Shown here: positions 41,863 through 52,415 of the stretch, in pieces
Position numbering within the stretch: the first letter of the stretch is position 1
How the letters are laid out: each line of letters begins with the position of its first letter
Source of the DNA: an alpha proteobacterium U9-1i
GTDB lineage: Bacteria > Pseudomonadota > Alphaproteobacteria > Caulobacterales > Aquidulcibacteraceae
Reading direction: 5' to 3'
Length of the DNA: 64,000 nucleotides
NCBI GenBank assembly: GCA_000974665.1
Contig: BBSY01000002.1
Coordinates: forward strand, 1,054,001 to 1,118,000
The notes under the pieces: model-generated
What the model saw: only the letters and a program-made list of their open reading frames with translations
Database searches by the model: none
Told to the model about the DNA's origin: nothing
Program-made: the position numbers and the translations under genes

Positions 41863-42618
41863 ATGCGCTTTCCCAACCTTCTCGCATTTCTAAGCCTCAC
41901 CTTCACGAACCAACCGGCGCTCACGCCGGAGATCACCACTTACGACATCGTTCGCCGCCACGATTACGGCGACCGCAACCAAGCACTCATCGATGAGTGG
42001 AACGCCATGCGGGCGGTGGCTAACGCCGCCGCCGACTTCTACCGTCGCATGGACAAGCCATCCGCCAAGACGCCGCGCGCCGGCGATCCGAGGCAGTCTC
42101 AATTCTACGACGAGCCCTTCATCAAGGCCGCCGCGTTCTTCCGGCGCGCAGGTAGCGACATCGCGACCGGGGAGGCCGATCCGGCGCGGCTCTCCGTTAT
42201 CAGCGGCGACGCCAGTCTCTGGCTTCGCGTGCTGCACGATCAGGAGCGCAGCCGCTGGGACAGCGAGCGGAAGCTAATGTTCGCACAGGCGGCGGAAGCG
42301 CTTCGCATCATCACCGACGAACCCCGCGCCGTCCGCAGCAGCTGCTATTGGGACCCGTTGGAGATCGAGGGCTATACGACGGTCGATAAGCGCGACCACG
42401 TCATCGTCGAAGTGCGCGTCTTCAATCCCAACGATACCGACGCGCCAGTCGCCGCTCTCTTGCTGCAATACTTGCTGACCGGGCTCGCCCGGATTGTGTG
42501 GCCGCCGCGCAAATCCATCCCAGCACGCAAGAGCACCAAGATCAGGTTCAAGCTACGGCGCGAAGCGAATGGCGCGATAGACGTGAAGTTCGCCCTTTCA
42601 CGCCAATTCCACGGCTAG
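41863..42618 (+). CDS. Hypothetical island protein
   Basis: 251 residues from ATG 41863 (a longer frame starts at 41761). It begins MRFPNLLAFLSLTFTNQPAL, then soluble helical sequence (NQALIDEWNAMRAVANAAADFYRRMD, FFRRAGSDIATGEADPARLSV). The C-terminal half could be a beta sandwich (DHVIVEVRVFNPNDTDAPVAALLLQYLLTG, STKIRFKLRREANGAIDVKFALSRQFHG). No family recognised. Confidence 0.55.
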   Translation: MRFPNLLAFLSLTFTNQPALTPEITTYDIVRRHDYGDRNQALIDEWNAMRAVANAAADFYRRMDKPSAKTPRAGDPRQSQFYDEPFIKAAAFFRRAGSDIATGEADPARLSVISGDASLWLRVLHDQERSRWDSERKLMFAQAAEALRIITDEPRAVRSSCYWDPLEIEGYTTVDKRDHVIVEVRVFNPNDTDAPVAALLLQYLLTGLARIVWPPRKSIPARKSTKIRFKLRREANGAIDVKFALSRQFHG

Positions 42619-42652
42619 ATCGGCGAGCCGCGCGAGATCGCAGAATGCGGTC

Positions 42653-44168
42653 TCAGCGGCAGCTCAGTTGAATCGCCTCGGCGGACGGTCCATTAGAATA
42701 GGCATAGAGCTCGCAGAGCGAATGCTGGTTTCCGTCGGGATGCTCGCGAATGTATCGGGCGAGATCGCGCGCGAGCGCTGCGTCGTCGACATTCGATCCG
42801 GCCGGAACGACTGTTCCTGCGAGCAACGCGATGCTCGGACCTTCGTGGTTGGGGCTCGCAAAGGGCGAGGTCTCGATGCCGCGGCTGAGCACGAATATCC
42901 GCGCGCGTCGATCACCTCGCTCGGCCTGTGCGGCGAGGACACCAGCCAGCGTCCACCCACGCTGCAACGCGCGCGAATGCTCGGTGTTCGGTCCGCCTCG
43001 CGACGTCGCGCTCCCGACGGCTATCAAGAAATCTGCTTCACGGTAGACGCCGCAGTTTCCAACGGGGAGCAGTGATCCGGTCGGTCTCGCCGTATTCCCA
43101 ACGGAAGCCCGAGCACGCGATGTCTACGGCTCGGATAGAGATGCTCGCAGCCGCTGGTGGTCCGTCCCCCTCGCTACCCGCTGCACCGCCATTGCGCGTG
43201 AGTAGTATCGGAAGTAGCACGAGTGCGAGTGCTGCGCCGATCCAGACCCAGCGTGGCGGCGCGTGCAGCGATTGAGCTTTGGCCACCACCCATCGCACCC
43301 CGGCGATCAGCCCGAACAGGACGACCGCCGCAACCGTCGCGATTAGAACAACGTCTCCGACCACGAGCAATGTGGCGAACAGGGGGCCCGCCAATCCCGC
43401 GAGCCACAGACAGACCCCGATCAAACCGACGACGATGAGCACAATCGCAAGTGCCGCCGCTATGCTCAATGCGACGGGTATGATGGTCTTAGCGCTTTGT
43501 TGCGCCGCGCGAACGGCGGCTTGGGCGATACGCACCCGATGGATAACGAAGGCGTAGGCAAGCGAGAGAAGAACGACGAACGAAGCCTGCCGTCCGGCGA
43601 TCTCGACGAGCTCGTGCTGCGGAAGCGCTGCGCCATCGATCCACGGCACGAGAAAGAGAGAGCCGCCGACCAGCAGCAGCATTGAGAAGAAATACGCGGG
43701 ACCACCCCCGTCGCTGTGGCGGTTACGTGCATCGTGAGCGCTGGCGAACGCCAGCAGAAAACTCAGAAGACCCCACGTTACGAGAACCGAGAAATAGGCG
43801 CTTACTGCCCCGTTCCGAAAAGCGGCGTGCATCAACGCGCCGATTATCGAGGCATCGCTTACATCGAGTCCCGCGTCGCCAGATCGCAGCACGACCCACA
43901 ACGCATGCGTTCCGAGCGGACCTATGGTGCCGAACGCCAACGCGGCGATCTCGACGCGCGGATCGACTTCGCTTTCCTTGGAGTTGATCGCATAGTCCGA
44001 CAGGAAAACGGCGAACAGCGCGAGCAGAAGGTCGAAGGACAGCAGCGCTAGCCAGCCCCAGATCGCGCCACGGAGCCCGAGGTCTGACAGCATGACCCCC
44101 GCCGGGGCAACGACGCCGCCGACCAAGAGCAGCGCCAGCGCCGCGTAGAAAACTCTATCACCAATCAT
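42653..44168 (-). pseudogene. Polytopic membrane protein gene split by a frameshift
   Basis: The frame from ATG 44168 gives a protein with about eight membrane helices (VFYAALALLLVGGVVAPAGV, LLSFDLLLALFAVFLSDYAI, AALAIVLIVVGLIGVCLWLA, WVWIGAALALVLLPILL). It ends abnormally near 43038. The next frame continues directly with GNCGVYREADFLIAVGSATS and RARIFVLSRGIE to 42653. That looks like a soluble, OmpA-like or periplasmic C-domain with several cysteines. One single-base indel near 43080 would join the two parts. It is either a mutated gene, a sequencing error, or two overlapping genes. Confidence 0.55.
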
Positions 44169-44404
44169 CCCGCCGCATTGATAGCAGAAGAATCGGCCGC
44201 GAAACGCCGTCCTGAAGACGGTCGCGCGGAGAGGCGATAGTGCCCGCTCTCGCTGCAACGAAAGGCAGGGTGTCTTTTCAACTGTAGGCGAGCGCGAAGG
44301 TCTGAAAATGAGATCGACCCGCGTTACCCGAGCGAGTTGAATTGATTTGATGCTCCGCGCCGATCGGCGTCGCTCTTCCAGTCCTCCAGTGAAGGAGGAC
44401 AATC

Positions 44405-45037
44405 ATGGAGACGCAATCGTTCAACCCAACTCCAAAAACATTCGTGCCGTGGAATAAGGGCAGGGTGACGGGGCAGAAACCGCCGCTCAAGCCAAGGGAG
44501 GTCTGGGCCATTCGCGTCAGGCTTCAAATCTCGGATCGCGTGCGCGATTTGGCGCTCTTCAATCTCGCAATCGATAGCAAGCTTCGTGGATGTGACTTAA
44601 CTCACCTTCGCGTAGAAGATGTCATGCAGAGCGACCAGGTCCGCACGCGTGCTTTGGTTTCGCAACGCAAGACCGGCGCTCCTGTACAGTTTGAGATCAC
44701 CGAACAAGCGCGGGCCGCGGTGGCGCGCTGGGTCAATGGCAAAGGTCTCAAGAGTTCAGACTGGCTGTTTCCCAGTAGGGTGGACAGGACCAAACCGATG
44801 ACCACGCGCCAGTACGGACGCTTGGTTGACGAGTGGATCGCCGAGATCGGTTTGTCGCCCGCAGCATACGGCACGCACTCGCTCCGCCGCACCAAGGCGG
44901 CGTTGATCTACAGGAAAACTGGCAACATTCGTGCGGTCCAGCTGCTTTTGGGGCACACGAAACTCGACAGCACAGTGCGTTACCTTGGCGTGGAGGTCGA
45001 AGACGCATTGGCCATCGCCGAAGGCATTGACGTCTAG
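44405..45037 (+). CDS. Compact tyrosine recombinase (second recombinase of the island)
   Basis: The 210-residue protein is essentially a catalytic domain alone: SKLRGCDLTHLRVEDV (first Arg), VSQRKTGAPVQFEI (Lys), THSLRRTKAALIYRK (His, Arg), LLGHTKLDSTVRYLGVE (His, Tyr). No separate N-terminal core-binding domain is present. This short form is common on plasmids and islands of alphaproteobacteria. It may resolve or move a sub-element, perhaps the chaperone cargo. Confidence 0.88.
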   Translation: METQSFNPTPKTFVPWNKGRVTGQKPPLKPREVWAIRVRLQISDRVRDLALFNLAIDSKLRGCDLTHLRVEDVMQSDQVRTRALVSQRKTGAPVQFEITEQARAAVARWVNGKGLKSSDWLFPSRVDRTKPMTTRQYGRLVDEWIAEIGLSPAAYGTHSLRRTKAALIYRKTGNIRAVQLLLGHTKLDSTVRYLGVEVEDALAIAEGIDV

Positions 45038-45175
45038 AGCAGCAAAATTGGGGTGAACCCATTCGGCTGGGACGTGCTAACGCCCAAGCGTGTTCTTCTC
45101 GATTGCCGCCAAACACGTCCCAGACACAGGCGCAGCTTGGCGCTATCGCAAAACGCGCTTTCCTCCCATGGTGAG

Positions 45176-45469
45176 TCAGGCGTCGGTAACGCGATCCGGC
45201 AGACGCAGACTTTCCGCAAGCGAGCGCAACGCGACCTGCATCGCCGCGTGATGGGCGGGATCGCGCTCGGGCGGGGCGCTGTCCGCGGCCTTCTCTAGAG
45301 CCGCGGCCAGCGCATGGCGCACATCTTTGCCCTTAGTAACAGCAAGAGCCGCGAGCGCCGTCTCAAGCGCTGCTATGCGCGCATCGACCGAGAGCCGCCA
45401 GGCTTCATGGTCAATCAGCTCTCGGCCGGCGAAGCGTCGTGCTCGGTGGTGTTTGCTTGCGCTGACTGG
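45176..45469 (-). other. Possible coding stretch without a standard start codon
   Basis: An open frame on the minus strand, from after a stop at 45470-45472 down to the TGA at 45176-45178, has coding-like composition: HEAWRLSVDARIAALETALA, ALAVTKGKDVRHALAAALEK, HHAAMQVALRSLAESLRLPD. The only ATG, GTG or TTG in frame is a GTG well inside it. It may be a gene truncated at its 5' end, or read by CTG or frameshift from the neighbour it overlaps (45415-45705). Confidence 0.35.
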
Positions 45470-45705
45470 TCAGGCTTCGGCCCGGCGGTTGCGTCCGTCT
45501 GAGTGGCCGTTTGCGCGGTCGGCTTTTTCGTGTCTGCCGCCGTGGGCTCCGCGCTGGGCGTGGACGCTGCTTGGCTCTCACTCAATTGAACAGCGCCCGT
45601 TTCGGGTTTGGTTTGCTCAGACGCCGTGCTTTGCGTGGATGTACCGGCGTGCACCGGCGAAACTGTAAGCGCCATGACGGCGAGCGCAGTGGCCAGAATT
45701 CGCAT
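45415..45705 (-). CDS. Small secreted Ser/Thr/Pro/Ala-rich protein
   Basis: 96 residues with a clear signal peptide (RILATALAVMALTVSPVHAG, cleavage after HAG). A low-complexity Gln/Thr/Ala/Pro tail follows (STQSTASEQTKPETGAVQ, KKPTAQTATQTDATAGPKP). It should be a disordered periplasmic protein. It lies downstream of groEL on the same strand, about 100 bases away, and could be a read-through member of the chaperone operon. No function assigned. Confidence 0.55.
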   Translation of the reverse strand: MRILATALAVMALTVSPVHAGTSTQSTASEQTKPETGAVQLSESQAASTPSAEPTAADTKKPTAQTATQTDATAGPKPDQSAQANTTEHDASPAES

Positions 45706-45808
45706 TTGTCTTCCTCCTTTCGCTTTGGGACACGCTCTCTAGCCGAGGTGGTGCGGACAATTGCTTGCCCGCACCTTTGCCCCCGGCCTCGGACCTCTGA
45801 ACGGTGGC

Positions 45809-47476
<1,668 letters not shown>

Positions 47477-47794
47477 TTAGGCAGCCTTGCGGCTCGTTGA
47501 GCTGTCGCGCTCAACGACGCCCAGGATGTCGGATTCCTTCATGATCAGGAGATCCTCGCTGTCGATTTTGACCTCGGTCCCCGACCATTTGCCGAACAGC
47601 ACACGTTCGCCGGGCTTCACGTCGAGCGGCGTCAGCTTGCCGTCCTCGTCGCGATGACCAGGGCCGACAGCGACCACTTCACCTTCCTGCGGCTTTTCCT
47701 TCGCCGTGTCGGGAATGATGATGCCGCCCTTGGTCTTTTCTTCCTCCTCAACGCGGCGCACCAGAACGCGATCGCCAAGGGGTCTGAACTGCAT
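47477..47794 (-). CDS. groES: Co-chaperonin GroES
   Basis: 105 residues from ATG 47794: [77 protein letters not shown]. It has an extended C-terminal tail ([10 protein letters not shown]) beyond the usual ~95 residues. It caps GroEL. No CIRCE element was seen upstream, so HrcA control is unlikely; sigma-32 or another heat-shock control is probable but not proven. Confidence 0.95.
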   Translation of the reverse strand: MQFRPLGDRVLVRRVEEEEKTKGGIIIPDTAKEKPQEGEVVAVGPGHRDEDGKLTPLDVKPGERVLFGKWSGTEVKIDSEDLLIMKESDILGVVERDSSTSRKAA

Positions 47795-48220
47795 GAGCCT
47801 TGATCTCCTCTTCGTAAGTGCAAACGGAAACAGGGCCAGCCGCCTGGGCTTCTTGAATGGAAGCAACATCTGCCTGCCTCTCCTGTCCAAGACAGTTCGG
47901 CAGCCGCCGGGCAAATTAGCATCCGTCGCCCGCGACTGCTAAATTGTCGGGGCACGATTTGGGCGCGTCTAGATCGGCTTCAAGAGGGCCCTACAGAAAA
48001 TTTTTCGACGCCGTGGTGGCTATTTTCGAGGGTGTAACGGCCTCGCTTGCGGCGCCCGTCGCCGTGTCTTTAACCCCGAAAAAATTCGCGCGAAGGGTGT
48101 TGAAGGACAAAATTGCCCTCCTAGCTTTTTTCCGCCGGGCGCCGGAGAGGGCTTGGCCACGGGCGCCGGCGACGTCCGGCGTTCCTCGTGACCCATGTTG
48201 CTTTGCAAGAGGATATGGAG
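47795..48220. other. Divergent region between groES and hsp20
   Basis: About 426 bp without a gene. No inverted GCACTC (CIRCE) repeat is visible. Near the hsp20 start, TTGCT (48198-48202) lies 5 bases before the Shine-Dalgarno AGAGGA (48208-48213), as in ROSE-type RNA thermometers. TTGAAGGAC...CCTCCTAG around 48100-48123 could be a heat-shock sigma promoter, weakly. Confidence 0.45.
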
Positions 48221-48700
48221 ATGAGGACCTACGATTTTTCACCGTATTACCGGTCATCCGTTGGCTTTGACCGGATGCTCAATCTTTTGGGCGCGCCGCA
48301 GCGCCCGGAAGCTGACGAATCCTGGCCGCCTTATGACATCGAGCGTCAGGATGAGGATCGCTACTCGATCACCATGGCGGTGGCGGGCTTTGACCAAGAC
48401 GAAATCTCGATCATGGCCGAAGCCAACGCTCTCCTGGTCGAGGGGCGCAGAAGCGAGGACGACAGCGGACGCAATTTCCTGCACCGTGGCATCGCCCAGC
48501 GCGCCTTCCGCCGTCAGTTCGACCTGGCCGACTTCGTCAAAGTGACGGGCGCATCTTTGGAGCACGGTCTCCTGCGCATCGAACTTGAGCGCGAGATACC
48601 CGAGGCGATGAAGCCGCGCCGGATCGAGATCGGCACAAGCAAGGCGCGCGGGATCAAGGCGGCGCGCGAAGGCGACGCCCCGGTCGAGCGCGCGGCCTAA
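48221..48700 (+). CDS. Hsp20/IbpA-type small heat shock protein
   Basis: 159 residues from ATG 48221. MRTYDFSPYYRSSVGFDRML is the class A (IbpA/HspA) start. The alpha-crystallin domain (WPPYDIERQDEDRYSITMAVAGFDQDEISI to HGLLRIELEREIPEAMKPRRIEI) contains the conserved L-I-E-L strand. It holds unfolding proteins in the cytosol. ROSE-like sequence before the start suggests thermosensor control. The second Hsp20 gene follows 23 bases later. Confidence 0.93.
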   Translation: MRTYDFSPYYRSSVGFDRMLNLLGAPQRPEADESWPPYDIERQDEDRYSITMAVAGFDQDEISIMAEANALLVEGRRSEDDSGRNFLHRGIAQRAFRRQFDLADFVKVTGASLEHGLLRIELEREIPEAMKPRRIEIGTSKARGIKAAREGDAPVERAA

Positions 48701-48723
48701 AGCCTCGCCGAAAGGAGGATGCG

Positions 48724-49215
48724 ATGAGAGACCTGATCCCGTGGGGCCGCTCGCGCGCGCCTGCGCGCCAAAGCGAGCCTCATCATGATGCGGCTTTGAG
48801 CCCGTTCTTGAGCTTGCGCCGTGAGATGGACCGCGTGTTCGACGACGCCTTCCGAGGTTTCGGCCTTTCGGCCTTCGGCCCGGGCGCCTTCAACTGGCCT
48901 CAAGTCGAGGTCGCCGACCGCGACAAAGAGGTGCGCGTCACCGCTGAACTTCCAGGGCTTGACGAAAAGGATGTGGAATTGCGCGTTGAAGACAACGTGC
49001 TCATCCTTCGCGGTGAGAAGCGCACCGAGTTCGACGACGCGGAGCGTCAATACAGCGAGCGCAGTTACGGACGCTTCGAGCGTCGCCTCGCTTTGCCGGC
49101 GGAAGTCGATGAAGAACGGGCGAGCGCCACGTTCCGCAATGGCGTTTTGACCGTCACGTTGCCGAAGACGGAGCGCGCACGCCAACAGACCAAGCGCATT
49201 CCTATCTCGCACTAA
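48724..49215 (+). CDS. Hsp20/alpha-crystallin family chaperone, class distinct from IbpA
   Basis: 163 residues, strong AAAGGAGG site. MRDLIPWGRSR, then PFLSLRREMDRVFDDAFRGF, then the alpha-crystallin domain (FNWPQVEVADRDKEVRVTAELPGLDEKDVELRVEDNVLILRGEK, ATFRNGVLTVTLPKTE) and the C-terminal IPI-type motif KRIPIS. This resembles Hsp20 proteins carried on transmissible stress-tolerance islands. It is co-transcribed with the preceding hsp20. Confidence 0.93.
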   Translation: MRDLIPWGRSRAPARQSEPHHDAALSPFLSLRREMDRVFDDAFRGFGLSAFGPGAFNWPQVEVADRDKEVRVTAELPGLDEKDVELRVEDNVLILRGEKRTEFDDAERQYSERSYGRFERRLALPAEVDEERASATFRNGVLTVTLPKTERARQQTKRIPISH

Positions 49216-49293
49216 CGCCCAGGTGCTGCTTGGGACTGAAACCCGAGCAGCGCCAACTTTCTGAGGAGAATAAGGAGAGTTGGGAGAACGCCC

Positions 49294-50181
49294 ATGACGT
49301 TTTCAGCTGATCCGATCCGGCTTCATCCACGCTTGTTGCCGCGCCGTTGGGGACGTGAAGCCGTGCCCGCCTGGTGCGAAGGTGCGCCGCGTCCGCCAGT
49401 GCCAATCGGTGAAATTTGGATTGCCCACGCTCATAACATGACGAGCGCTGGCGTTCACTTCGGCGCGCTCTTGGCGGAAGCGCCCCAATCCATGCTGGGC
49501 GAATTGGGCCGCGCCCCGCCAACGTTGCGGCTCATCACCACGGCTGAGCCGAGCGACCCTATACCTGCCGAGGGGGCTCTAGGCCTTTGGCGCGTCCTTG
49601 AAGCGCCGCTCGACGCCAGAGTGAATATCTATGCTGGGGAAGGCGCGCCGCCGCGTGCGATGCGTTGCCGGCGCGGCGATCTTGTTCGCGTTGGTGCTGG
49701 CGCGCGTCTTGTTTTTCCAGCTAACGTCACCGCGCTTGAAGCGCGGGCCAATTTCACACCGACTAACGCGCCAAGCGCTGCGCGCGCGCAAAAGCTGCTC
49801 GCCGCAAGCGAGAAACGCCACCGCGCCGCGTGGCTGCGCGACCCCGCGATGAGCGTCGAACTTTGGACATTGCCCAAGCTGAGTTACCTCGAACCCGACG
49901 GTGAGACTTGTCACGTGCTGATGGCACTGACGCCCGGCGTCACCGTCGGTGGTCATGTCTTGAATCGTGGCGACGCGATCTTCCTTCCTGCGGAAGGCCG
50001 GCGCGTCAGCATGACCGGAGAGGGGGCTCAGGTTTTGGCTGCTTATCCCGATCTGGTCCCGACCGATATCTGGAAACATCCGCAGCCGCCAAGGCCTGCG
50101 GCGCTGGCGCTCGATCCGGCGACCGTGATGCGCACGCCAACCAATCTTGAAGCAACGATGGCGCTGCGCCCGGCCGCGTGA
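49294..50181 (+). CDS. Class I phosphomannose isomerase-like protein
   Basis: 295 residues, AAGGAG site. It starts with DPIRLHPRLLPRRWGREAVP and GEIWIAHAHN, like ManA/YvyI-type cupin isomerases. A second cupin-like part follows (GDLVRVGAGARLVFPANVTAL, VTVGGHVLNRGDAIFLPAEGR). The metal-binding His/Gln/Glu set is only partly apparent, so activity is uncertain. It follows hsp20 by 78 bases and may be in that operon. It could supply mannose-6-phosphate or be a degenerate paralogue. Confidence 0.65.
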   Translation: MTFSADPIRLHPRLLPRRWGREAVPAWCEGAPRPPVPIGEIWIAHAHNMTSAGVHFGALLAEAPQSMLGELGRAPPTLRLITTAEPSDPIPAEGALGLWRVLEAPLDARVNIYAGEGAPPRAMRCRRGDLVRVGAGARLVFPANVTALEARANFTPTNAPSAARAQKLLAASEKRHRAAWLRDPAMSVELWTLPKLSYLEPDGETCHVLMALTPGVTVGGHVLNRGDAIFLPAEGRRVSMTGEGAQVLAAYPDLVPTDIWKHPQPPRPAALALDPATVMRTPTNLEATMALRPAA

Positions 50182-50224
50182 GCTGATGCCAGGACTCGCT
50201 CTCTTCATCGCTTGGAATCAAGTC

Positions 50225-50262
50225 GCGACAAGCGCCGCGCTTCTCGGCATGGCGCTTGTCGC
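50225..50262 (+). terminator. Hairpin after the PMI-like gene
   Basis: GCGACAAGCGCC (50225-50236) and GGCGCTTGTCGC (50251-50262) form a perfect 12-bp stem with a 14-base loop, followed by GCACCTTTATAATGG. It plausibly terminates the hsp20 operon, though the T-run is weak. Confidence 0.5.
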
Positions 50263-50482
50263 GCACCTTTATAATGGAACGTCGAAATCCTTACTGCCGC
50301 GAACGTCGGCCATGGGCGAACAACGGAAGCCGGATGTCTGCAAACGGGCGGGCGGCCGCTAGAGTCCGGAACTGGGATCATCCGGCCGGGATACGCCCGT
50401 CTCCGGTCGCTTGTATTTCTTTGGCCGGGGGCAGAGATTGGCCCTTTCGAGCCGGTCGCCCTTGGTTGCGTTCGCTACGGCG

Positions 50483-51580
50483 CTACGCAGCGGATGCCGG
50501 TTCGAGACTAGTCTCGGTTGTGACACGATCTCGGCCGGCCCGCTTGGATTGGTAAAGGCAAGCGTCCGCGCGGCTGATGAAGCTGGAGGCGCTTTCTTTA
50601 GGAGCGCGGCGCGCAACACCCAGCGAGATGGTCACTCGGCCAAGGATTTCACCGGTCGACTTCCTCGAAAGCGTTTTCGCCTTAATCGTTGCCCGGATGA
50701 GTTCGGCGACTTTGGCTGCAGTCGCGAGTTCCGTTCGCGGCATGATCAGGGCGAATTCCTCGCCGCCGTATCGCGCTGCCAGAAAATCTCCTCCCGCCTG
50801 CGCGTGTAGAACGCTGGCAACGTAGCGTATCACCTGGTCGCCGATCTGATGGCCCCATGTGTCGTTGACGCGCTTGAAGCTGTCGATATCGCACATCAGC
50901 AGGCAAAGCCCGGCGTGAGTGGATTCCGCTTCAGCGAGCCGCGCGCGCAGGACTTCGTCAAAGTGCTTGCGATTGGCAAGGCCAGTCAAACCATCGGTCA
51001 GGGCTTCAACTCGCACGTTCTGCAAGGCGGTTTGTAGGGTCTCTACTTGGCGTGACGACGCTTCCATGCGTTGTTCGAGGCTGCGATTGTAGACAACCAT
51101 CTCACGCGTCGTGGCGGCAAGGCGCGCCAAGATTGTCCTGACGGCGGCAGGATCGGCGCCGCTTTCCATGTCTTGAGCCGCAGCGTGCAATTCACCTGCA
51201 TAATTTCCAGCTTGCGCGCCGGCACCACGTAAGCTTGTGATCACGTCGGTGAGTTGTCGTGCAATGCTGGCGCTTGCTTCCACCATCTGCGCCGACAGTC
51301 GCGTCTTGGCGAAATAACGCTCAAACAATTCTTCGCTGACACCGTCCGTAAAGGGCTCGCCGCGCAGCAGTCGGGTCTCGATCTCGCGGTTGAGTTCCGG
51401 ATTCGCGCCTGCAAGATAGGACGTCCAAATCTCGTAGTTCGTCGGGCTAGTGGCTGCAGAATGTCGCGCGAGTTCGTCAATAGCGGCGCGCGCCAGCGCC
51501 AGACCCGCTTCACCGCGAAACTGCGTCAACAAATCGACCATTGAAACTGCCCAAGGAATACACGCGAGGCGATTTGCCAT
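50483..51580 (-). CDS. Diguanylate cyclase (GGDEF)
   Basis: 365 residues from ATG 51580 (ATG 51541 is also possible; the frame extends to 51844). The N-terminal helical region (LARAAIDELARHSAATSPTNYEIWTSYLAG to ASIARQLTDVI) is a widespread but unnamed sensory domain. The GGDEF domain has DGLTGLANRKHFDEVL, DIDSFKRVNDTWGHQIGDQVIRYVA, and ARYGGEEFALIMP with an intact active site. The RxxD inhibitory site is absent. It makes c-di-GMP in the cytosol. Confidence 0.88.
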   Translation of the reverse strand: MANRLACIPWAVSMVDLLTQFRGEAGLALARAAIDELARHSAATSPTNYEIWTSYLAGANPELNREIETRLLRGEPFTDGVSEELFERYFAKTRLSAQMVEASASIARQLTDVITSLRGAGAQAGNYAGELHAAAQDMESGADPAAVRTILARLAATTREMVVYNRSLEQRMEASSRQVETLQTALQNVRVEALTDGLTGLANRKHFDEVLRARLAEAESTHAGLCLLMCDIDSFKRVNDTWGHQIGDQVIRYVASVLHAQAGGDFLAARYGGEEFALIMPRTELATAAKVAELIRATIKAKTLSRKSTGEILGRVTISLGVARRAPKESASSFISRADACLYQSKRAGRDRVTTETSLEPASAA

Positions 51581-51686
51581 TGGGGGGTTAACTTCGGATA
51601 TCCGAAGTCCCGTTCGGTCGTGCTGGTGCGACCCAAGATGGGTCGGCGCCAAATCGCTAGACTGCGCATAGACCGCGACGCGCGGC

Positions 51687-52190
51687 TCAGTTTGAAAATT
51701 TGTCAACGACGACATGCGGATCGAGCCCAAACTGGCGAAGCCGATCAAGATACCGCAAGACGGCCTTATGCCCATGCTCAACAGCGAGCCAGCCGCGGGC
51801 GTCGGCCAGTCCGTACGAGATGCGAACCCGGTCATCGGCGTCAACCGTCAAGTGCCCGGCGCGCGCTAGTTCAGAAGTCTTTCTGCGCACAGTCTCCCGC
51901 GGCAATCCCGTCTTATCGGCGATCACACGGCGCGAAATTGATCCTCTGACTTCTTCCGGCGGTTTGGGACTTTGCATGACCTTTTCCGCACTCTCTGTAT
52001 CGAGCATGAACGATCGCATCGTCGCGTCCGAGACGCAAAGTAGGATCAGCAAGGATTCCAAATCAATATTGGCGTAGAATGTTCGCGCGCAGTGAAGTAG
52101 GTCGAGCAATAGCTCTATTCCCGCGAAATTTATCGGTCGTACGTGCTCGGGGATTTGCGCGGGGCTATTGAGGTCGTGCGGATGATTCAT
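51687..52190 (-). CDS. Winged-helix transcriptional regulator, family uncertain
   Basis: 167 residues. The middle has a helix-turn-helix pattern RRVIADKTGLPRETVRRKTSELARAGHLTVDADDRVRISY, close to MarR/Crp-type wings. The N-terminal half (INFAGIELLLDLLHCARTFYANIDLESLLILLCVSDATMRSF) has no known ligand site. It lies 106 bases upstream of the diguanylate cyclase start on the same strand and may be its partner. Family not identified. Confidence 0.65.
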   Translation of the reverse strand: MNHPHDLNSPAQIPEHVRPINFAGIELLLDLLHCARTFYANIDLESLLILLCVSDATMRSFMLDTESAEKVMQSPKPPEEVRGSISRRVIADKTGLPRETVRRKTSELARAGHLTVDADDRVRISYGLADARGWLAVEHGHKAVLRYLDRLRQFGLDPHVVVDKFSN

Positions 52191-52415
52191 GAAGCTTGCC
52201 TTGTGTTCCGGATGTCGGCGCGCAGATACAGGGCGTCCTAGAAATGGGCAAAATCGCGTCGAACTCGGCGCCTACGGCCGCTTTCGGCGATGGCCGGACT
52301 TAGCTCAAACAACCTTACCGATGGCAGAGTCAGATCGACCAAGCCCATCGCTCACGGCCGACGCTCAAGCTTCGGCCGATGACCAGTCAAGGTAGGTCCA
52401 TGCGGTGGCGCTAGG

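Noticed and set aside
47795-47960. CIRCE/HrcA operator before groES
   Set aside because: I looked for the inverted TTAGCACTC pattern and found none.
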